DNA of 34,928 nucleotides, taken from positions 1 to 34,928 of the forward strand of contig JAFRXK010000032.1 in the NCBI GenBank assembly GCA_017442865.1, in the 5' to 3' direction. Every line of letters begins with the position of its first letter. Position 1 is the first letter of the stretch. A model generated the notes under the pieces. It was not told the DNA's origin, ran no database searches, and worked only from the letters and a program-made list of their open reading frames with translations. The translations under genes and the position numbers were made by a program. Origin of the DNA: Lachnospiraceae bacterium. Its GTDB lineage: Bacteria; Bacillota; Clostridia; Lachnospirales; Lachnospiraceae. Of this stretch, positions 7,615-17,000 are shown in pieces.

Positions 7615-8028
7615 TAATAATTTCCTATTTAAATACTTTGACGAGTTATAATCTGTATTTATTTTAGTAAGAAAAACAAATTCACCTGTGTGATACAAAT
7701 ATAAAAATGGGTTCCAAGAGATTATAAGACATTTATATTAAATAAAATAATAATTATAACAAATATAGAATTAAATATAATAATATGATATATATAGATA
7801 AATTTTTGAAATAAAAATATTTAAAGAATGCAACATACAATTTTGTTGACATCTTGGATTTCATGTAGTAAAAATAAAATATACTATTATATTCAGTTTA
7901 AGTATATTTTATTTAATTGTCAGATTTTATAAAGCTAATTACATTTCTGACAGAAAATAAATCCTGTATGAGCTTTTATGTGATTTACGGGATGTACAAT
8001 GACTGAATAAGGAAAGGAGTGATAAATA
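7615..8028 (+). other. AT-rich upstream region of the giant surface protein gene
   Basis: About 410 bases of strongly AT-rich DNA with no supported ORF. It contains the promoter candidate at 7846-7874, a 7-bp leader hairpin TGTCAGA/TCTGACA (7918-7924 with 7946-7952), and a strong GGAAAGGAG ribosome binding site ending about 10 bases before the start at 8029. It implies a long untranslated leader. Confidence 0.5.
7846..7874 (+). promoter_or_regulatory. Candidate promoter for the giant protein operon
   Basis: A perfect TTGACA (7846-7851) is followed after 17 bases by TAAAAA (7869-7874), a 4-of-6 -10 match. An alternative -10, TATACT (7880-7885), lacks a well-spaced -35. The transcript would have a leader of about 150 bases. 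Confidence 0.4.
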
Positions 8029-11000
8029 ATGAAACACAAAAGATTCAAACGCTGTATCTCAGTTCTTTTGGTTCTGGCGATGTGTGTTTCCTATCTGCCA
8101 TCTACGGCGTATGCAGTAGAGGATGAAACAAATCAGGCGCAGACTGAGGAAACAAATCAGTCCGCTGAAGATTCTTCAAATCAGCTGGGCGAGTATACCT
8201 CTCCAACTGAGCCACAGGACACTTCCGGGACATCGACTGAGATTACAGAGGCTGACGAAACGGAAGAATCTGAGCCCTTGGCTTCGGAAGCAGAGATAAC
8301 TGAAACTGAGTTCTCTGAGCCGGAGACCTTTGAGACAGAAGATGCCGAGACGCAGTCAAGCCGCGGTATTGATGTACCGAAGCTTCGTGGCGCGGGTGCG
8401 CCGAGTGAAGGACGTGCAAACGCCGGTGATGTTGCAATAAACGCAGGCGGCACAACCTACATTTTAATTGGCACGAAGCAGCAGCTTAAAGCTTTGGACT
8501 ACTATCCGAACTTTATCAGTGCCGGTTCTCTTGGTGAAAATTCAGACGCACTGACAGAGGCTCAGCGCTATGATGTGACCGGACCAATCTGGTGTCTGGA
8601 ACAGACCCGAAGCAATAATACATCTCCGTGGGTAACTACCACGGCAACTCTCGTCTATCCGGGCGATGCTGATTTGATTGATGGAATTGATGTGGGCGGT
8701 ACACCGACGGATTTCTCAGGCTATGCGCTATATGGTGAAAATGATTGTATTCCGGGACCGAATACCAGTGTGCACACCGGACGTAAAATTGGAACGCAGT
8801 ATGACTACGAGGGTCATATTGGTGCAGATACACGTACCTTCTATGTTGGCGGTACGCTGGATGCACCGGATGAGAGTATAACCTCATACAATTACGGAAA
8901 ATACTCTCCACGTGGAAATTATGTAGTTTTCCGTGACATCAATTTAAACAATGAGGCATGGACTCCGCTGATGTTTTACGGAAGAATGCTTGGAATCAAG
9001 GGCGAAGCCTTAAGCGAGAGCTCATTATCAGAGCCGACTCTTGTGAATGCTGTGAATGCGATTTTATCAAGCAGACGAAGTGCAGATTATGCTAATACTA
9101 TTGCAAAAGGCGGCATGAATATTAAGCAGCCGACAATCTCAAATATATCTGTAAGTACAACAGGCGAGCTTTACACGACGAAGTATATTGGCGTAGGCTT
9201 TTTTGCTTCCGTAACAAGCAACCGGCCTGGTTCTGATTTCTCATTTACTCCTGTAAGGGCTGAGGTACGAAACTTAAAGCTTGATAATGTCAGCGTAAAC
9301 AATGGCTTTACCGGCATTCATGTGGAGCAGACACTAGTCAATCTGTTGACGGACGGTCTTGGAATCCTGGTCGGCAGATTACTGGATATGCTTTTACCAA
9401 TGCTGCTTTCAGCTAGTAATACGGAATACACTAACTTTACGCAAAGCTTAAGCGATCTTCTGGCAGCAAGACAGCGTGATATTACGAATCTTGCAACCGG
9501 TGGCTTTACGGGGCGAATTGACGGCGACGTATTGATTGAGAACTGTGATGTTGATACCGTGACTGTAACCAGCCGTTACGGTTATACCGGAGGATTTGTA
9601 GGTTATTCAACAGGCTGTGAGCAGTATTTACCAGTCACTGGTCCATTATTATCCATCCTGAAGGCTTTATTAAATCTTATTCCGGGACTTGGACTTGGAG
9701 ACTTGATTACTATCGTTTCACAGGTGCTTCATGTAAACTATCTTATCCCGATGGATTATCTGAATCCTGTTATAAATGATTCTGATGTAAGACATCTGGG
9801 CGGAAATATCGGTCCTGCACAGTCTAATCTGGCAAATGCAGACTGGAGCTATACCCTGAATGCCGGTTCAGCGACCGCAGACCAGGGTGATGTCCGCTTT
9901 AATGGTGGCTTTGTAGGGTGTAAGATTGCTACTCAGATGGTAAACTGCAGCATTTCGGACAGTGATTATACCGTATGGGCTAAGACGTATGGCGGCGGCT
10001 TTGCCGGATGTGCAAGAGATGCGGTTATTCAGGAGCTGCTTACAGGATTAGGTGTTGATCTTATCAAAAATGCCAATGCTAACCTTGAAAGTGTACAGGT
10101 GCGTTGTAGTATTAATAATTCCGATGTCACCGTTAAGGGTGAAAATTATCTTGGCGGCTTCAATGGCGCAATGGCAAACGCTTACTGTGTAAATAGTGAA
10201 GTGAATTGCCCGGGCAAATCTCTTAAGGTTATCGGAACCGGCGACGGCGTGGGAGGCTTTGCAGGTGTTGCAACTCTTGGCTGGGCAATGAACCTTGGCA
10301 ATGAGGATGCTCCGGGTAATGAGGATTTGCTTTCAACAGTAAAGCATCTGCTCGGAACAATTCTTGGCGGCAGGTTTAATGATTCCCTGCTGGATTTACT
10401 CGGCGTGGGTAAGTCATATATTCTCGGTCTTCAGTTTGACTGGAGTAAGGCTGACGGAAGCGGAGAAGAGGTTGAGGTTACAGGCGCAAACTGCGTCGGT
10501 GGTCTGGTTGGTCAGGCAGATGCTTTGGTTATGACAGGAACTACCACTGATATGCTCGAAGAAATCAGCTATTTTGAGCATGGTGATTTAGGCGCATGGG
10601 ATGTATTCCCTGACATGCCTGTGAAAACTACATTTACAGTAACATACAGGCTGATGACAGGTGCGTCAATGAGTGGAAGCACAACGACCACTGTAGGACC
10701 AAACAGCTATGAGCTTGTTCTGCCTTCGGCAAATGCACCGTCAGGATATGTGTTTGAGGGCTGGGTAACCGGCAACTATGATCACACAGACGTTAAGCCT
10801 GAAAAGATTTATACTGCCGGAAGTACCATCATTGTTACACGTGATATTACATTAAAGGCATTATTCTCAAAGGCGGGAGCTGAAGCCTACGAGCTTGTCT
10901 TAGAGGAACCGGACAGCGCACGTGACTGGGGAGGCGACTATGTTATCACACATAACATTGCAGGTAATGATGTAAAGGTTCTTACCGGTCTTGCAAACAA

Positions 11001-14000
11001 CCAGTATTATGCTGCCAATTCCGCAGGTGCTACCGCACTTTCGGAAAATGGAGTACATATACATGAGAAGTACAAAAATTATCTGGTGGGCGTTACAAAC
11101 AGTCTTGTTTTTACAGCTACAAAGGCTGATTTGATTGGAACTGATTACTATTTCCAGAACAAGGCTACGGGCTCGTATCTTTCGGTAGAAGCATATGATA
11201 ACGACCCGTCTCTTTTTGGTACTGATTATGTTGGAAGGCTCTATGCGGGAGCGTTTAACATCATCGAATCACAATGGTCGCTTGGAATCAGAACAACGCT
11301 TCCTGAGGGTGATACGGTTGGAGATGTTTACGCATTACTGCTTCAGTCTGATACACTCAACGTAAAGGATTATTATCTTGGCTTTAACAATTCAGGCTGC
11401 TTTGAAGCTGCCAAAACAGGCAGCACTAATCCTAGCCTTAGAAACATTTATTTATGGCGCAAATCAAATCTTCCTACAACCTACACAACCGTAGCAGAGG
11501 GACAGGAGCTTACTGCCGATGATATGAATGTCAGTGATATTGAGGCTTACGTTGGCGTATTTAAGCATGTAAACGCCAAGGGCCTCAAGGAGATTAACGG
11601 CGTCAAGTATGTAGGCGGTCTTGTAGGTCTTGCAGACACCGCAAGCGTTACAAGCCTTTTAGGTGATACTGTTGGTCTGGGTAAGTTTGAAAAATTTGAT
11701 TTTTCGGAGATTTATGCAGTAGGAAGCCTTACAGACGGTCTTACTGTCACTGGTACGGACTATTATGTGGGCGGTGGTATCGGACTTGCATTAGGCGGAA
11801 ATATACACCCGCTTGATGAGAATGGTTACGGTATAAAGCTTGACGAACTAAAGGCTGTAACCGGCATGAACTGCGCAGGCGGATTTGCCGGATGCGTTGG
11901 TCCTGGAGAGCTTTTAGGCACAGGCGGTCTGAATGTACAGCTGTTAGGACTGAGCATTCTTAAGGCAAATAATCTTTTGTCGTTAGGCAAGGGTCTGGAG
12001 ACTACACTGGACAGCGTGACTGTAACAGGCGTTACGGCAGGCTATACTGTAGAGGCTTCAGGCAGTGTTGCACAGAATGGTCTTGCGACCTATGCGGCGG
12101 GCGGATTCTTTGGCCGCAGCAATTCAACTGTAGCAAATGACTGTCATGCAGTTAATGTTCAATGGGTTAAGGCGAATGACACAGACGGAAGGGCAGGAGG
12201 CTTTATCGGCGTTTCCGAGGTAGGCGGCCTTGCTTCCATGGACAGTGCAGAGGGAACAGAGATTAAGAGCCTGATTCAGGCGGACGGTCTGCTTGATGCC
12301 ATTGGATATCTTATCCCTGAATACACTCTGGTTGATACAACATACGTTAACGGCGGCTTTGTACAGGCGGCATGTGCCGGCGGCTTTGCTGCTGATTTCC
12401 AGAGTGGTACTGTAGACAACTCTGCAAAGAATAATGATGACTGGTATGCAGTTTACAACATAGACCATGTTACCGGAAGTCTTTACGGCGGAGGCTTTGG
12501 AGGAAGACTCTTCTCAGGCGCTCTGGCTGACGCCGGTGGCGGCATTAGTATTCTTGGAGATATTGATGGCCTGAATATTAATGTACAGGATTTGATTGAT
12601 CTTGTAAAGGCATACGTTCCTAAGATTATTAAGGCTGGTGTAAACAGTACTTCACGCGGTGCGTCAGGTACTGAACAGCCTGGATTTATTGTAACTGTTA
12701 CGGGCGCAGGTGAGGACAAGACCTCAGGCGCAGCCGGAGGCTTTGTAGGTTATGCCTCGGGCGCACAGATTTCTTACTGTGATGTAAAGCAGCTTCGTCA
12801 TACTAATGTAGTGCCACCAGCTCAGCTGGATGGCAAGGCAGGTGACAGCTACTATGATGGCAGCAGCGCTTATGCAGTTACAGGTACACGCTATAGCGGC
12901 GGTTATGCAGGCTGTCTGGATATAGGCTCATCTGCTTCGCTTGGCGGCGGCCTTAAAGTGCTTGGCGACAGCATTTCAGCCAAGAATGTGCTTGACGCAC
13001 TGAACGTGGTTATTTCCACCGTGGAGCACTCTGATGTCTATGGCGGCGCGGGCGGTTTTGCGGTAAAGGCAAGCTGGCTTCCGGCAGCATCAGATACAGA
13101 TGGTGATGATTCTGATACAGATGGTGATGATTCTGATGCAGATGGTGATGCAGAGGTTCCTGCTTATGAGGGTCGCGCAGGCGGTTTTGCCGGCTGGATG
13201 CGTGGCGCACATATTCAGGATTCACATTCATGGAATTTCTCATATATTATCGGTCAGATTGCTGCAGGCGGCTATGTCGGCGAAATGGAGCCGGGCAGCG
13301 TGGCTGACGCAATAGGCGACACCTCTGTTCTTGACGGACTGGCAAATGTGAGCGGTTCACTGTTAAGCATTGCAAAGGATTTTGTTCCTACAATCAGAAA
13401 TTCCGTTACCACATGTATTCCTTGTGGCGGTGCCGTGCGTGCAAACGCATTTTCCGACTCTGAGGTACAGCGTGGTATGGCAGGAGGTTATGCAGGACAC
13501 AATCTTGGCGGCCAGATCTGGGGTAATAATGATGATCCTTGGAAAGATGAATACGAGCCGACCGACAATGATAAACGTTATAACGGACCGCAGTCTGAAT
13601 GTGCGGCTATACGTATCCTTTCGGTCTATGGTGCAGAATATGCAGGCGGATTTACAGGTCTTATGGAGGCAGGCTCAACCGCAGACACCGGAAATATTTC
13701 TCTGCTTTATGACCTTGTAAAGCTCAATGGTCTGCTTGACGCTCTGAAGATTTCATATCCTACAGAGGAAAATACCGCAGTATACGGTCCTCTTTACGGA
13801 GTGAGCAAGGATAGCTGGAATGCATGGGTTGATTATGTGGGACAGTATGGCGGATATGGTCTTGGAATGGAGCGTATTGATGAAAATACCACAGATGCGC
13901 AATTTGCTGATATTCTTGCTAAGTATCTCTACGGTTACCATGTCACGGCAGGCAGAGATGAGTTTAATAATGACGCTATGACCGTGTATGCAGGCTGCGC

Positions 14001-17000
14001 AGGCGGCTATGTCGGCGCTATGCGAAGCGGTACAATTACAAATGGTCAGGCTTATAACTGTAAGCAGGTTAAGGCCATGCGAAATGCAGGCGGTTTCGCG
14101 GGCGAGATGAAGACCGGCTCTGTTGCAAATCTCGGACAGGCATCGGCTCTCGGACTTAACCTTGACCTTGAACAGCTGCTGAAAAGCGCACTTGGCGTAT
14201 TTGTTCCTGTAGTCAAGACATCTTCTGTTCATGGTTATCAGAACGGAATGACAGTAGTTGCCTTTGGCGATTCTATAGATGGCTGCGGCAACGCAGGCGG
14301 CTATGCCGGTACGGCGCGTGGTGCACAAATCTGGGGTGATGATACCGGTAGCGATAATCCTTTGGACGGCTGTAATGTATTTAACCTGAAGAAGGTACAG
14401 GGTACACGTTATGTCGGAGGATACATCGGTAATCTTAGCTCAGGCTCAACTGCCGAGGCAGGTACGAATATAAGCGAAGGTCCGCTGCAGGATCTTCTGG
14501 ACCTTGTTGTTAAGAGCGGTACGGATAATGCTTCCTCACTGCTCAGCCTTGTAAACGCTACTGTTTCAACAGTACGCAAGGCTAAGGTAACTGTTGCAGA
14601 CACTGAATGGGGCTTTACAGTTGGCGGCCTTGACGGAAATGTACCGCTGTGTGCGGGCGGCTTCGCAGGTGCCATGGAAGGCGCTATTGTCGGCAACAAT
14701 AAGAACAAAACCATGACGGAAACCAATATTGAAATTGAAAACTTAAGGGGCGTACAGGCAAGATACTATGCCGGCGGTTTCGTTGGTGTGGCTAATGTTG
14801 GAGGCGCTGCTTCTGTAGCAGGAAACGGTGCAAATGTCCTCACGCTGCTAAAGCTTAATCAGGTTTCAGCATTGGATATTTTCCGACCATATATTTTTAA
14901 CTCAAAGGTTACAGGTGTTTCAGAGGGCTTTACTGTTTTATCGACTGAAGAGACAGAGTCCGGAATTATGTGTTCAACCCGGTATTCAGGCTGTTCAGGC
15001 GGTTTTGCAGGAGCTTTACTGGATGGAAGTATAAAGAACAGCCAGGTAATAAACTTAAGTGATGTCAAAGCACCTAACTATGCCGGAGGGTTTGTGGGAC
15101 ACAGCGGCAAGAGCGGTCTTGCTGACGTGGACGGAGCTAAGCTTACAGATCTGCTGGGGCTTAATGCAGGTGTTGCAGATGCATTTGGTTCACACATAAA
15201 GAGTTCATCTGTAAGCGGCGTGGAGCATGGTTATACTGTTTATGCTGTTGGTGGACAGGAACCGGTTGCGGGCGGTTTTGCAGGCTATGCAGATCTTGCG
15301 AAGATTGGTGTTAAGACACCTGTTATCGACAGTGAACCGGAGGCTGCACTGGCATGCTCTGCTTCAGGCTTGAAATTTGTCAGCAGTGAGCAGATTGCCG
15401 GAGGCTTTGTCGGTAAGACAACCAAGGGTTATCTTCTGGAGCTGCAGGCAAGCTCTCCGATACTGAATGACCTGCTTGCGGTTGTAGATATTTTAGTTCA
15501 GGCGCTCAGACTGCCTGAAGCCGAGCGAATGAATTTAATCAATATTTCACTCGGTGCGTTAGGCTACAGCGAAGCTGATATTCTTGGACTTGACGTTTTG
15601 TCAGAGGGCAATCTGATTGCAATTTCACTCCTTGGAATACGTATCACTGTCAGCCTCGGCATAGGAGAAGGACCGGACGGCGTGGATGTTGCTAAGGTAA
15701 CAATCGGTGATTCTTACATCGAACTGCCTTGCAACAGCGATGGCACACTTAATCGCTCTAATGCGACGGTTCGTCTGATACCATTATTCTATACAACGAT
15801 TAATAACAGTAATGTATCAGCTGCTGATACACAGAAGGGCTATGATGTCTTTGGCGGAGGAGCGTCACAGGATGCGGACGGAACCCATGTGAATGGATAT
15901 GCCGGCGGTTTTGCGGGCTTCAATAATCTTGGCGAAATCACAAACTGCGAGACAGTAAACTGTGATGTGGTTCGAGGTACTCCTGCAAATGTTGGCGGAA
16001 ATATTCAGAAGGTAGGTCCGTTTACAGGCTGCTACTATGATGATTCGATTTATAATGCTAACAGTCAGACTTCAAAGGAAACGAACGATAAGTTCAATGG
16101 AACTGCTCATAGGCAGGAGATGCCGGGCAGCGCACCGTTTGAAACAGATGCGAAGGTTAAGCTTATGGAGGATGATGTGCTTCCACCGAATTCTCAGACT
16201 CTTGTCACAGAGACTGCTGAAATGCAGAATCCGTGTGAGCCTTATGCAGAGCTGACGCTTCACAAGGTATGGGATGACATGGACGGTACTCTTGGACTTA
16301 GAGCTTCGGGAGAAAATGTGAGTGTTACATTCACAATCTGGCAGGCAGCAGATGGCGGTACTCCGACACAATATGATACCGTGACACTGACTGCTGCAGA
16401 CGCAAATCCGTTCACGGAAAATGTCTGGACGAAGAAGCTTACTGTGCCTGCAACAGAAACCATCAGCGGCGTACTGACCCATTACAGCTATTATGTAACC
16501 GAGGCAGTGCCTTCAGGCTATATTACCGGTACAGCATATGCAGACGCTGATGTGGCTGACAAGCTGAACTTCTTTACCGATAAGGATGGCGGCTATGTAG
16601 CAAAGCTCACAAATCAGGCTGCTATGGAACAGACTATAGTTGTAGATTTCGGTCTGCCGGTTAGTATAAGTGTGATTGATTATCTTAAAACAAAATATGA
16701 ATTTGCATTGTCTGAAATGGAAGTTGAGGGCATCCTGCCGCTTAACGACCTGCAGAAGGTTTCACGTTACGACACAAAGGACAATGAAGACAACGAGGTA
16801 CCTGTTGCAGCACTGGATGTTCAGAATATTGAAGGCGTTCCGACACCTGTAGCTCCTGTAAGCGGTGTGCAGCCGCAATACGGCAGCTTCAGCGTACCTG
16901 AAAAGGTAGAAGATGAGGCTGTAAGCAGGCTGCGTTACATTCCGGGAAGCATGATGTTTGACAAGCCTGTTAACGTAGCTGTTGCATTAAAGAGTGCGGA

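Noticed and set aside
13010..13315. His-rich minus-strand ORF and Met-rich plus-strand ORF
   Set aside because: Both come from the 21-bp tandem repeat read in other frames.
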